A DNA stretch of 64,000 bases from Campylobacterales bacterium (GTDB lineage: Bacteria > Campylobacterota > Campylobacteria > Campylobacterales > QNZT01): assembly GCA_024278835.1 (NCBI GenBank), contig JAJRSK010000033.1, forward strand, positions 1 through 64,000. Direction: 5' to 3'. Position 1 is the stretch's first letter. Each line of letters begins with the position of its first letter. Position numbers and translations under genes: made by a program. A model generated the notes under the pieces. It was given only the letters and a program-made list of their open reading frames with translations. It did no database searches and was not told the DNA's origin. Positions 39,286-48,445 of this stretch are shown here, piece after piece.

Positions 39286-39816
39286 TTATAATGATTTTAA
39301 TATATGTTCTACAAGTTGGGCTTTAACGCGCGCTGTAGATAAACCTACTTCAACGCCTAAATCCTCAATCTCTACTTTTAGTCCAGGATAATCACTTACC
39401 TGATTCTCTAACTTGATTGTAGAACCTAACTTAGTACTTAAATTTTTCTCTATATCTGCAATTTGCTCGCTATCAACCTCAAAATTACTAATCAAAACAC
39501 CATGGTACTCATTATTTTTTATAGCGATTTGTTTTTGGAGTTCTTTAGACATTGCTGGGATATCAGATAATCTTCCATTTTCTACTAGTAGTTTGATAAA
39601 GTTTGTTAATTTTGCATCAGGCTTTTCAAGCATAGAGAGTATAAAAGTTTCTTTATCCTTCTTTTTAATATCTGATGATAAAATCACATTATTAAACTTT
39701 ACACTTGAAAACGCCGATGAGAGAGATGTCAACGCACTATTTAGCGGAGTTAAATCTTTCTCCCCTACAGAAGCTATTAACGCTTTAATATATTTTTTTC
39801 CAATTGCTTCGCTCAT
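39286..39816 (-). CDS. atpH: ATP synthase delta subunit
   Basis: Peripheral-stalk subunit at the top of F1, 176 residues. It opens [16 protein letters not shown] and ends [19 protein letters not shown]. It abuts atpF with a one-base overlap. Confidence 0.9.
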   Translation of the reverse strand: MSEAIGKKYIKALIASVGEKDLTPLNSALTSLSSAFSSVKFNNVILSSDIKKKDKETFILSMLEKPDAKLTNFIKLLVENGRLSDIPAMSKELQKQIAIKNNEYHGVLISNFEVDSEQIADIEKNLSTKLGSTIKLENQVSDYPGLKVEIEDLGVEVGLSTARVKAQLVEHILKSL

Positions 39817-40340
39817 TATGCAACCTTCTTTTTAATGATATTTAACAAATCATCGTTAGAGATAGTAGCGCTATCACTTGCAAACATCTCTTCAAGAACT
39901 TCGTTAACAACTTCTTTTTTCATCTTTTTGGCTTCTATCTCGATTCTATCAGCATAGCTTTTTTCTAACTGAGCCTTATCATGGGCAAGTGCTTCATTAA
40001 TTTTAACAGTCATTAAATCTGCTTCTTTTTTCGCAGCATCTATCAACTCAGAAGCTGTACCTTCAGCATCTTTTGCTTTTTGGGACGCTGCTTCTTTTTC
40101 AACTTTTGCCTCTTTTAACTTCTCTTCAACTTCAGACAAACGTCCAGCAATCCCCTCTTCTCTACCTTTGAAATATGCTTTTATCTTATCTGCTAAGAGA
40201 TAATAAAGTATTCCAAAGAAAATAAGAAAGTTGATTAATCTCCAGAAGATATCAGTCTCACCAGACTCACTTCCTTCTGCACTACCAGAAGCAAATGCAA
40301 ATACTGGTAAAAGTAAAAGTGCTAAATATTTACTGTTCAT
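39816..40340 (-). CDS. atpF: ATP synthase b subunit
   Basis: Peripheral stalk. It has a cleavable-looking signal (LALLLLPVFAFASGSAEG), which Campylobacterota b subunits often carry, a membrane helix LINFLIFFGILYYLLA, then a long charged helix. 174 residues. Confidence 0.9.
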   Translation of the reverse strand: MNSKYLALLLLPVFAFASGSAEGSESGETDIFWRLINFLIFFGILYYLLADKIKAYFKGREEGIAGRLSEVEEKLKEAKVEKEAASQKAKDAEGTASELIDAAKKEADLMTVKINEALAHDKAQLEKSYADRIEIEAKKMKKEVVNEVLEEMFASDSATISNDDLLNIIKKKVA

Positions 40341-40353
40341 TTACTCTCCTTAC

Positions 40354-40776
40354 CTATATATTTTTCAATTTTGATTGTAAAGAATTTTGGTAAGTTGAAA
40401 GATTAGACACTAACTCTTTTTTAAGTCCTGTTCTTTCCCCACTTAATTCTTTTACAAATGCATCATACTTCTCTTCAATAACACTTTGTGCAATCTCCAA
40501 TTCTTTAGCTGCAGCATCTTTTGCTTTAGTCACCGCACTCTCTCTAATTTTAGCAGCTTCACCTTTCGCCTCGGAAATGAGCGAATTAGCTTTATTTAAA
40601 GAGTTTGCAACATCACCACTATCCTGTGCGATATTTCCTAAATCACTTTTGATTAAATCTTCTCTCTTTTGTATGAAACCCAATAGAGGTTGATACAAAA
40701 TAGAATTAAGGAGATAAATCAAAGCGAAGAAAACAACTGCCGTAAAAATGAGTAAACCTAGATTTATGTCTAACAT
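40354..40776 (-). CDS. atpF': ATP synthase b' subunit
   Basis: Second stalk subunit, 140 residues. A membrane helix (LGLLIFTAVVFFALIYLLN) and a helical tail. Paired b/b' is shared by Campylobacterota, cyanobacteria and some alphaproteobacteria. Subunits a and c are elsewhere, as usual in this phylum. Confidence 0.9.
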   Translation of the reverse strand: MLDINLGLLIFTAVVFFALIYLLNSILYQPLLGFIQKREDLIKSDLGNIAQDSGDVANSLNKANSLISEAKGEAAKIRESAVTKAKDAAAKELEIAQSVIEEKYDAFVKELSGERTGLKKELVSNLSTYQNSLQSKLKNI

Positions 40777-40902
40777 TCATAGCCTTGTAGTAAATTTTTA
40801 TCTATAAGCATAACAGAGAGTTATGCCTACTATAAAAGTGGTAGGATTCTACCATAAAAAGACTAAATTATTATTTAAAGATGCCAAATACTTTTTGAAA
40901 GG

Positions 40903-41769
40903 TTATTTCAACATCTCTAAAAAGCGTTCAACATCACTTTCATCAGAGAAATCTATGATAAGCTTATGTGTAGATTTTTTGACTTTAAAGCCAGCATTTA
41001 GGAGTTCTTGCACGGCTATCATGATAGCTATACTCTCCTCTTTTTTACCCTGTACAGGTGTGGCGTCAAATACTTTTTCATCACTCTCTTTTAAGTTTTT
41101 TACAAGTTCCTCACTATCACGAACTGAGAGTTTTTGCCCAACAATTGTATCAGCAATAAGTTGTTGTTTTTTTTCATCAAGACCTATCAAAACCCTAGCA
41201 TGTCCTTGTGTTATCTTCGCATCAGTCAATAACTTCTGGGTATAAGCACTTAATTTTAACAGTCGAATCGTATTGGTGATTTGTGTTCTACTTTTGTGGA
41301 TGATATCGCTTAATTCTTCTTGTGTGATACCATATTGTTCTATCAACTCTTTATAGGAGTTTGCTAATTCTATGGCGTTTAAATTTTCTCTTTGGATGTT
41401 TTCGATGAGTGCTAATTCACGTAGATTCTCTTCTGCAAAGTCTGCTACAACAGCTTTTATCATATCCAAGTCTGCTAACTTAGAAGCACGTAAACGTCTT
41501 TCACCCGCGATAAGCATATAACCATCATCTTTGGCAACTACCACAATAGGTTGCAAAAGCCCATGTTTGAGGATAGAGTGAGAGAGATCTCTTAAGGCTT
41601 CTTCCTCAAAAAATTTTCTTGGCTGATAAGGATTTGGACGGATATCATCAAGAGGAATCTCTTTGACCAAAGTTGTTGATTTATTTTCATCTAAATCTTG
41701 TTTGTACGCATCTTCTACATCTTCCAAGATTGCAGAAAGCCCTTTTCCTAATCCACTTTTTTTTGCCAT
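40903..41769 (-). CDS. parB: Chromosome-partitioning protein ParB
   Basis: Binds parS and slides as a CTP-dependent clamp. It opens KKSGLGKGLSAIL, with the CTP-binding GERRLRASKLA and ENIQRENLNAIELANSYKELI, then a helix-turn-helix around GITQEELSDIIHKSRTQITN. 288 residues. It follows parA by ten bases. I found no convincing parS in the window. Confidence 0.95.
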   Translation of the reverse strand: MAKKSGLGKGLSAILEDVEDAYKQDLDENKSTTLVKEIPLDDIRPNPYQPRKFFEEEALRDLSHSILKHGLLQPIVVVAKDDGYMLIAGERRLRASKLADLDMIKAVVADFAEENLRELALIENIQRENLNAIELANSYKELIEQYGITQEELSDIIHKSRTQITNTIRLLKLSAYTQKLLTDAKITQGHARVLIGLDEKKQQLIADTIVGQKLSVRDSEELVKNLKESDEKVFDATPVQGKKEESIAIMIAVQELLNAGFKVKKSTHKLIIDFSDESDVERFLEMLK

Positions 41770-41779
41770 GTTAACCCTT

Positions 41780-42565
41780 TTATGCTGTTGCTAGTATAGA
41801 CTGTGCGAGATGTTGATAGGCGACTGAACCCTTTGATTTGATATCATAAAGAATAATTGGTTTACCAAAACTTGGACTCTCAGCCAATTTAATATTTCTA
41901 GGTATAACAATACAGGCATCATTTTTGTCCTCAAATAATTTACTCTTAAAATGCTGTTGTAAATCCAACAAAACTTGTTTGGAAAGATTATTTTGAGGTG
42001 AGTACATGGTCGGCAAGAAGCCTTTAATACGAAGTTTTGGATTAATCGTTTTTTTGATAAGTTTGACAGTATTTAATAGTTGCGCCAAGCCTTCAAGTGC
42101 ATAAAACTCACATTGTATAGGGATGATAACAGAATGTGCAGCCGAGAGTGCATTCACCGTAATAGGGCCTAAAGCAGGCGGTGAGTCAATGATGATATAG
42201 TCATAGTTAGACTTTACTTCAGCTAATTTTTTCTTAAGTATTAACTCTTTACCTTTTGTCGTATCATCATAAAAAGCTTTCTCAATACCAACCAACCCTA
42301 TGTTGGACGGTACCAAGTCAAGTGTTTTTAACTCAGTATTTAAAATTACTTCCGAGAGAGCTTTTCTACCTATCATGACATGATAAATATTGTATTCATA
42401 GTCACTTCGTGAAAAACCCAAACCAATCGTAGCATTTGCCTGAGGATCAGCATCAACTAACAACACACGCTTCTCCGCAGCTGCCAAAGAGGCAGCTAGA
42501 TTTACCGCAGTTGTCGTCTTACCCACACCACCTTTTTGATTTGCTATTGCTATTATTTCACTCAT
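41780..42565 (-). CDS. parA: Chromosome-partitioning ATPase ParA (Soj)
   Basis: Deviant Walker A ANQKGGVGKTTTAVNLA at residue 7, LVDADPQANAT, IIDSPPALG. 261 residues. It overlaps birA by four bases. Confidence 0.96.
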   Translation of the reverse strand: MSEIIAIANQKGGVGKTTTAVNLAASLAAAEKRVLLVDADPQANATIGLGFSRSDYEYNIYHVMIGRKALSEVILNTELKTLDLVPSNIGLVGIEKAFYDDTTKGKELILKKKLAEVKSNYDYIIIDSPPALGPITVNALSAAHSVIIPIQCEFYALEGLAQLLNTVKLIKKTINPKLRIKGFLPTMYSPQNNLSKQVLLDLQQHFKSKLFEDKNDACIVIPRNIKLAESPSFGKPIILYDIKSKGSVAYQHLAQSILATA

Positions 42566-43224
42566 CGTAGACTATATATCCTTCTGTTTTCTATCATGAT
42601 AGAGCCATCCTCTAAAAGGGAGGCCTTTCGTAATGATACTTTTCTCCCAGATAGACTATCTGTATAGAAAAAAGACCTCGATTTCTCAAATTCTATCTCA
42701 TATTGTCTAAATATATCCTTCCAAAAAATAACTTGTTTTAGTTTTAAAAAGTACTTTTCAATTAGCACATTTTTTTCTATATTTACGTCAATTATTTCAA
42801 AGTCTTCAGGGGCATTTTTCAGGTTTATTCCCATCGAGCACAGTACAGACTCACCAGAGATAAGCGAGGTGATAGTGCCACCAATCTTTTTATCTTTAAG
42901 ATAAAAGTCATTAGGCCATTTAAGCCACACATGGGAACCAAATTCTCTAAGCACCGCTATCATGATAGAAGAAAAGTATATAGAAGTAGACGCCTGAGGT
43001 AGGTCAGAAGGTAACCTACCTCTAGAAAGACAAAAAGATAAAAAAAGGTTACCCTCTAATCCTTTCCAAACATTGCCTCTCGAACCCACCCCTTCAGTTT
43101 GACGTTCAGAAACGATAGCTAGAGGAGGAATTAGTTTCTTACCTCTAAGTCCCTCTTCTAAAAAACGATGTGTAGAAGGCAAGCTATCATGATAGACTAT
43201 CTCCAATACCCAACCTTTTTCCAC
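42562..43224 (-). CDS. birA: Biotin--[acetyl-CoA-carboxylase] ligase
   Basis: Attaches biotin to the carboxylase carrier. [12 protein letters not shown] at the start, the biotinyl-AMP loop GVGSRGNVW, WLKWPNDFYLKDKKIGG. 220 residues without the N-terminal DNA-binding domain, so not a repressor. It overlaps fmt by 38 bases, which is long; the overlap contains a TATCATGATA palindrome. Confidence 0.9.
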   Translation of the reverse strand: MEKGWVLEIVYHDSLPSTHRFLEEGLRGKKLIPPLAIVSERQTEGVGSRGNVWKGLEGNLFLSFCLSRGRLPSDLPQASTSIYFSSIMIAVLREFGSHVWLKWPNDFYLKDKKIGGTITSLISGESVLCSMGINLKNAPEDFEIIDVNIEKNVLIEKYFLKLKQVIFWKDIFRQYEIEFEKSRSFFYTDSLSGRKVSLRKASLLEDGSIMIENRRIYSLR

Positions 43225-44101
43225 GTAGATAAGAGGCGATATCTACCTCTTTTTTTGAGGGGGCTTGTACGCGTGTTATTTTGATAGCACCCTTTTTGCA
43301 GCCGATAATGGCATAATCATCAAAAACTTCAAGTATCTCACCCCGCTTATAGCTCCCATCACTTTTATAAAGTGTCAATGCTTTTAACTTCAAACCACTT
43401 TCACAGAAGATTCCTGGCCAATATATAAAAGCACGGTACTTTGCATCTAGCACTTTTGCATCCAAAAAGTCAACCAAGCCATCCTCTTTTTTTATCTTTT
43501 TAGCATACGACGTGTCCGCATCATTTTGTTTGATAGGAGCTATCTCTAGGTAGCTTTTTAATGTTCTTAATGTCAAAGAAGCTGCCAAGTCAGAAAGTGT
43601 AGCAAAAAGTTCAATAGCATTGAGTTTTTCGATATTAAGATAAGTAAAAGCCAAAATATCTCCCGTATCTAAGCCAACATCCATTTTCATCGCTGTCACT
43701 CCCGAAAACTTCTCTTGTGAAAGTATGGCATCTTGTATAGGACTTGCCCCTCGAAATGCTGGAAGTATAGAGGCATGCAGATTGATACAAGGTGCGATAT
43801 CCAATATATTTTTGGGCAGTATCTGTCCAAATGCCGCTACCACGATAAAGTCTGGATGAAAACTATTTATAAAGTTATAAGCTTCTTCATTTTTAAGATT
43901 TTGAGGCTGCAATATAGGAATACTACTAGCCACTTCTTGCAGAAATTTTTTGGTATGCGGTGGTGTTAAAACTTGCTTGCGTCCTACGGGTTTGTCAGGC
44001 TGGGTCACTAAGGCACAAACTTCAACCTCAGAATCTTCAACTAAAACTTTTAATATAGCTGTCGCATAATCTGGCGTACCCATAAAAAGTACGCGTATCA
44101 T
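43187..44101 (-). CDS. fmt: Methionyl-tRNA formyltransferase
   Basis: Formylates initiator Met-t[18 protein letters not shown], the SLLP-equivalent loop [15 protein letters not shown], and [13 protein letters not shown]. 304 residues. Starts in a TATCATGATA palindrome overlapping proB. Confidence 0.95.
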   Translation of the reverse strand: MIRVLFMGTPDYATAILKVLVEDSEVEVCALVTQPDKPVGRKQVLTPPHTKKFLQEVASSIPILQPQNLKNEEAYNFINSFHPDFIVVAAFGQILPKNILDIAPCINLHASILPAFRGASPIQDAILSQEKFSGVTAMKMDVGLDTGDILAFTYLNIEKLNAIELFATLSDLAASLTLRTLKSYLEIAPIKQNDADTSYAKKIKKEDGLVDFLDAKVLDAKYRAFIYWPGIFCESGLKLKALTLYKSDGSYKRGEILEVFDDYAIIGCKKGAIKITRVQAPSKKEVDIASYLRGKRLGIGDSLS

Positions 44102-44862
44102 GATAGTACTCTTTTAAAAAGTGTACCACCCTCATGTCTACCCTCAAGTAAAAATGCACGTACATCAGCCAAATCAAATCCACTTGCCAAAAACATTTCT
44201 CTATCATGAGAGAGTAAAAAAGAGGCAGCCTTTAACTTTGTGACGATGCCTCCTGTAGCGAACTCATTGTTGGGAGTATGTGTCATCGCCAAGTCTTCTT
44301 TTGAGATATCATGCACGATACTTAACATTTCAGCATCTGGATTCTGATGCGGGTCATCGTCATAATAGCCATCAATATCAGATAAAATAACTAGTAAATC
44401 TGCATCAAAACGGTGGGCTGCGTGGGCGGAGAGTTGGTCGTTGTCTCCAAATACTAACTCTTCTATGCTCGTCACATCATTTTCATTGATGATTGGTAAA
44501 ACGCCATTTTCCAACAAGGTATCCACAGCTTTTTTGGCATGTTTGGTATGTCGTCGTGAGTCAAAGTCATCTGATCCAAGTAAGAGTTGAGCAACGATGA
44601 TGCCATTTTTTTCAAAAATATCTTGATAGACGGAGATAAGATAAGGTTGACCTACCGCAGCAATAGCCTGTTTATTTCCTAGTAGTGTCTTATCTAATTT
44701 TAACTTCGTATGTCCAGCAGCAACCGCACCGGAAGAGACCAAAATGACTTCGTGATTCACCATCAAATCCGCTAAAAATGCACACAAGTTTTCTATACGC
44801 CTCATCGCTAACTTACCATCTTGGTTCAATACATGAGAACCGACTTTTATGACAATTCGCAT
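44098..44862 (-). CDS. proB: Glutamate 5-kinase
   Basis: First step of proline synthesis. [11 protein letters not shown] near residue 42, the [20 protein letters not shown] substrate site, [10 protein letters not shown]. 254 residues: the kinase domain only, lacking the PUA domain of E. coli ProB, as in other Campylobacterota. Confidence 0.94.
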   Translation of the reverse strand: MRIVIKVGSHVLNQDGKLAMRRIENLCAFLADLMVNHEVILVSSGAVAAGHTKLKLDKTLLGNKQAIAAVGQPYLISVYQDIFEKNGIIVAQLLLGSDDFDSRRHTKHAKKAVDTLLENGVLPIINENDVTSIEELVFGDNDQLSAHAAHRFDADLLVILSDIDGYYDDDPHQNPDAEMLSIVHDISKEDLAMTHTPNNEFATGGIVTKLKAASFLLSHDREMFLASGFDLADVRAFLLEGRHEGGTLFKRVLS

Positions 44863-44864
44863 CG

Positions 44865-45968
44865 TTAGTCCTCTTGAGATTCTTTCACATGATTAACCAC
44901 TTCTAAAAGTGCATACTTAAACGGATCAATATTGAGACGAACCACAGAAGAGATAGGTGCTATAAAAAAGGGCTCTGCACTATCGTAGTCATCGATATCT
45001 TGTATATGCATAGGATACTTGTCTAAAAATTTATAAATATTGTCTTTCTTATCAACTTTTTTATCCAAACTTTTAATAAATTCTTCAATTCGTTCATCTA
45101 CATCATCTACACTCGCTGCATCTACCCTCGTTAAAGCAATAGCATAGTTTCTATCTTTAAGCCTATCTGAAAATTTTGCTATCTCCTCTTTTAAGACACG
45201 GTACTGTTCTTCAAGCGGACGATAATTTGCCATATCTAACATGAAAAGTAAAAACTTTGTTCGCTCGATATGTTTTAAAAACTCTAAACCAAGTCCACGT
45301 CCATCACTAGCCCCTTAGATAATCCCCGGGATATCTGCCATCACAAACGAAGCAAAATCATCTGTACTTACCACACCAAGTTTTGGCGTAAGCGTTGTAA
45401 ACTCATAGTTTGCTATCTCAGGTCGGGCATTGGATATCGTAGAAATAAGCGTTGATTTACCGACATTTGGCACACCAACTAAACCCACATCTGCGATGAG
45501 TTTTAACTCTAACCTTACCGTACGCACTTCTCCTGGAAGTCCCGGTTGTGAATAAGAAGGTCTTTGATTGGTTGAACTTCTAAAGTGCCAGTTTCCTAGC
45601 CCCCCTTTTCCACCCTCAAGAAACTTTACACGGTACCCATCATCTACCAAATCAAGCAATACATCACCAGTCAATACATCGATGACCTGTGTACCTGGTG
45701 GCACAACCACATCTATAGACTGACCTTTTTTACCAGATTTTTTACGCCCCTCACCCGGTGCACCATTTTTGGCTTTCATATGGTGACGTCCTCGAAATGA
45801 GGAGAGTGTATGAGAGTTTTTATCTACGACAAAGTACACATCACCACCACGTCCGCCATCCCCTCCGTCAGGACCGCCTTTTAAAACAAATTTTTCTTGA
45901 CGAAATGACGTAGCCCCTGGGCCACCTTTTCCTGAACTGAGTTGTATCTCTGCGTTATCGATGAACAT
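44865..45968 (-). pseudogene. obgE: GTPase ObgE interrupted by an in-frame TAA
   Basis: Obg is an essential ribosome-assembly and stress GTPase. The Obg fold ([17 protein letters not shown]) and G1 [13 protein letters not shown] are normal, but at 45315-45317 the G3 motif DIPGII is followed by TAA where the family has Glu (DIPGIIEGAS). The same frame then resumes GASDGRGLGLEFLKHIERTK through G4 LTRVDA to the stop at 44865. The joined frame is 367 residues, full family length. One G-to-T change (GAA to TAA) explains it. A stop inside the G domain of an essential gene makes sequence error the likelier explanation. Confidence 0.9.
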
Positions 45969-46083
45969 GCGTATAAGCCTTAATATAGTTAATAGTGTAT
46001 TTTATAGAAGTATGGGTAAATATATGCTTGGAGTATTAAATCAACACCTGAGGCATATACCCAAGTGTTGATAGGTGTGTCAC
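45969..46083. other. obgE-rplU gap with an inverted repeat and no rpmA
   Basis: Only 115 bases separate rplU from obgE. TCAACAC and GTGTTGA form arms around a 17-base loop near 46040-46071. In most bacteria the 85-residue L27 gene rpmA sits exactly here; no L27 codons are present on either strand. Confidence 0.6.
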
Positions 46084-46389
46084 TTAGCTAATCTTAGCGA
46101 CTTTGACTCTTGTGTATTCTCTTCTAAAACCTTTTTTAAGTTTAGAATCTTTTCTTCTTCTCTTTTTCCAGATAATTACTTTTTTATCCTTTCCATGAGT
46201 GACTACTTCAAGCTCAACTTTTGCACCTTTTACAAATGGTGTACCAATAGTAAGTTCTCCGTTATTAACTGCGAGTACTTCTTCGATAACGATTTTGTCT
46301 TTCGGCGAAGCGTCAAGTTTATCGAGATTTAAATAATCCCCTTCTTGAACTTTATATTGCTTTCCACCGTTTTTAATGATAGCGTACAT
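46084..46389 (-). CDS. rplU: 50S ribosomal protein L21
   Basis: 101 residues opening [20 protein letters not shown], with [22 protein letters not shown] at the end in the style of L21. Normally followed by rpmA, absent here. Confidence 0.97.
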   Translation of the reverse strand: MYAIIKNGGKQYKVQEGDYLNLDKLDASPKDKIVIEEVLAVNNGELTIGTPFVKGAKVELEVVTHGKDKKVIIWKKRRRKDSKLKKGFRREYTRVKVAKIS

Positions 46390-46499
46390 TTTATGTCCTT
46401 ATTTAATTTAGGGGCGGATGATATCTTTTTTATCATTAAAAGTTTATTAAAATTTTAAACTTATTAATGTTCATAGCCCTATACATATACCTCGCCTCA

Positions 46500-46889
46500 T
46501 TAAAAGGAGTAGCTATGCTCAGCTATCGCAATAGCATCAATCTCTACATCAACATTTTTAGGCAACGTTTTCACTGCCACCGTGGTACGCGCAGGATACG
46601 AACCTGAGAAATACTCCCCATAGACTGTATTTACTGCAATAAAATCATCCATATCCGTCAAATAAATAGTCGTTTTGATAATCTGCTGTAAACTGCTTCC
46701 AGCTGCTTCTAAAACTTGTTCTAAGTTATTTAATATCTGTCTTACCTGATCATGAATATCCCCCGAAACTAACTCCCCTTCTGCTGTCATCGGAATTTGA
46801 CCTGAGGTATAAACCATATTTCCAACTTTCACCGCTTGTGAGTATGGGCCAATGGCTGCTGGTGCTTTATCTGTCTGTATTCTTTGCAT
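46500..46889 (-). CDS. ridA: RidA enamine/imine deaminase
   Basis: Removes reactive 2-aminoacrylate. APAAIGPYSQAVKVGNMVYTSGQIP and the active-site Arg in YPARTTVAVKTLP are intact. 129 residues. Appears monocistronic, with AAGGAAG as ribosome site. Confidence 0.94.
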   Translation of the reverse strand: MQRIQTDKAPAAIGPYSQAVKVGNMVYTSGQIPMTAEGELVSGDIHDQVRQILNNLEQVLEAAGSSLQQIIKTTIYLTDMDDFIAVNTVYGEYFSGSYPARTTVAVKTLPKNVDVEIDAIAIAEHSYSF

Positions 46890-46996
46890 TTATACTTCCT
46901 TTTAGTTAATAGTTCGAAATTATACCAAAAAATTTTGAATTAAAAGTTATCTTAAAGTTTTTATTATATAATTGACTTAGAATTTAGGAGTTATAT

Positions 46997-47539
46997 ATGA
47001 AAAAATTATTAACCGCATCACTATTAACTGTATCGCTAGCGACCGCATCATATGCGGAGAGTTTTTTGGACTACTTGGGGTTTGGTCTTGCTTTACAAGA
47101 TGTCACTAGCCCAAACTTTGACAATGGAACAGCGCTTGTTATCAACGGTGGTAAGTCGCTCTATCAAGGAATTGGTCTAGAGTTTGAAGGTACCGCGAGT
47201 ATCCAAAAGATGGAAGGTACGTTTAATGGTATCACAGACGAGGTAGACTTTTGGTCTATCGGTATGTATAGTACATATATCTGGAAACTTGGTAATCTTA
47301 GTATCAAACCAAGATTGGGTTTAGTGTATGATAGTATCAAGTCTGATGTCGATATCAACTCTCCAAAAGTGGCTGTGCCAGGTACAATTTATACAGGTAG
47401 TGATAAAAGTGGCGTTGGCTTAAGTGCTGGTATTGGTTTAGCATATCAGTTAAGTGAAAGTTACAATGTCTATACAAATTATACAAGAATGGAAGATGAC
47501 ATAGATCACTTGACATTTGGTGCTGAATTTAGATTTTAA
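46997..47539 (+). CDS. Small outer-membrane beta-barrel protein
   Basis: 180 residues. Signal peptide LLTASLLTVSLATASYA, then about eight amphipathic strands (LGNLSIKPRLGLVYDS; SGVGLSAGIGLAYQL; YNVYTNYTRM) and a terminal Phe (LTFGAEFRF). An OmpA/OmpW-size barrel of unknown cargo. A strong terminator follows. Confidence 0.8.
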   Translation: MKKLLTASLLTVSLATASYAESFLDYLGFGLALQDVTSPNFDNGTALVINGGKSLYQGIGLEFEGTASIQKMEGTFNGITDEVDFWSIGMYSTYIWKLGNLSIKPRLGLVYDSIKSDVDINSPKVAVPGTIYTGSDKSGVGLSAGIGLAYQLSESYNVYTNYTRMEDDIDHLTFGAEFRF

Positions 47540-47548
47540 TCCTAAACT

Positions 47549-47588
47549 AAAAAAGCCCTAGCACTTTGAAAGTGCTAGGGCTTTTTTT
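47549..47588. terminator. Bidirectional rho-independent terminator
   Basis: Stem GCCCTAGCACTT with its exact complement, flanked by A and T runs, so it works in both directions. It separates the barrel gene from the converging galU operon. Confidence 0.95.
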
Positions 47589-47614
47589 ATGCTCTTTTTA
47601 AAAGGAGGAAGTAT

Positions 47615-48445
47615 CTACTTCTCTTCTTCTAAATTATATAGATGATTTGTCGCTTCAACATACCCTTCAACAGAACCACAATCAAAACGTGTCCCCTTAA
47701 ATTTATAAGCCAACACCATCCCTTTCTCTGCAAGATGCAATAATGCATCTGTGATTTGAATCTCACCATTTTTTCCAGGTTTCGTCTGCCTGATGGCATC
47801 AAAGATATCTGGTGTTAAGATATACCGACCGATAATTGCTAAGTTCGTTGGTGCTTCATCTGGTTCTGGCTTTTCCACCATACCTGTAACACGATAGACA
47901 CCATCCTCCATTTCTTTACCTTCAATCACACCATACTTATAAGTTTGATCTTCAGGTACTTCCATGATAGCAACAACAGAACAGCGATATTTTTCATTCA
48001 AAGCTATCATCTGCTTCAATACACCATCACCATCAGGATTGATACATAAATCATCTGCTAACACTACACCAAACGGTTCACGCCCGATAAGTGCTTGCCC
48101 TTTTAAGATTGCGTCACCCAAACCCTTCATCTCTACTTGTCTCGTGTAAGTAAAAGTACACTGTGTGATAAGTGCTCTGATTTCTGACAAAAGGTGCTCT
48201 TTTGAAGTTCCTTTGATTTGGGTTTCAAGTTCATAGGAGATATCAAAGTGATCTTCGATGGCACGCTTACCACGCCCCGTGATAATTGCCATCGTTTTCA
48301 TACCTGCTTCAACAGCCTCTTCAACACCATATTGAATGAGTGGCTTTGTTAAAATTGGTAGCATCTCTTTAGGCATCGCCTTTGTTACTGGTAAAAATCT
48401 TGTCCCATAGCCTGCTGCTGGAAATAAACACTTCGTTATTTTCAT
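47615..48445 (-). CDS. galU: UTP--glucose-1-phosphate uridylyltransferase
   Basis: Makes UDP-glucose. AAGYGTRFLPVTKAMPKEM at the start and VEKPEPDEAPTNLAIIGRY. 276 residues. Last gene of the glucosylglycerate-type cluster, overlapping the phosphorylase gene by four bases. It supplies the likely glucosyl donor for the synthase upstream. Confidence 0.95.
   Translation of the reverse strand: MKITKCLFPAAGYGTRFLPVTKAMPKEMLPILTKPLIQYGVEEAVEAGMKTMAIITGRGKRAIEDHFDISYELETQIKGTSKEHLLSEIRALITQCTFTYTRQVEMKGLGDAILKGQALIGREPFGVVLADDLCINPDGDGVLKQMIALNEKYRCSVVAIMEVPEDQTYKYGVIEGKEMEDGVYRVTGMVEKPEPDEAPTNLAIIGRYILTPDIFDAIRQTKPGKNGEIQITDALLHLAEKGMVLAYKFKGTRFDCGSVEGYVEATNHLYNLEEEK

Noticed and set aside
44865-45242. 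Separate 125-codon gene
   Set aside because: It is the in-frame C-terminal part of obgE after the premature TAA.
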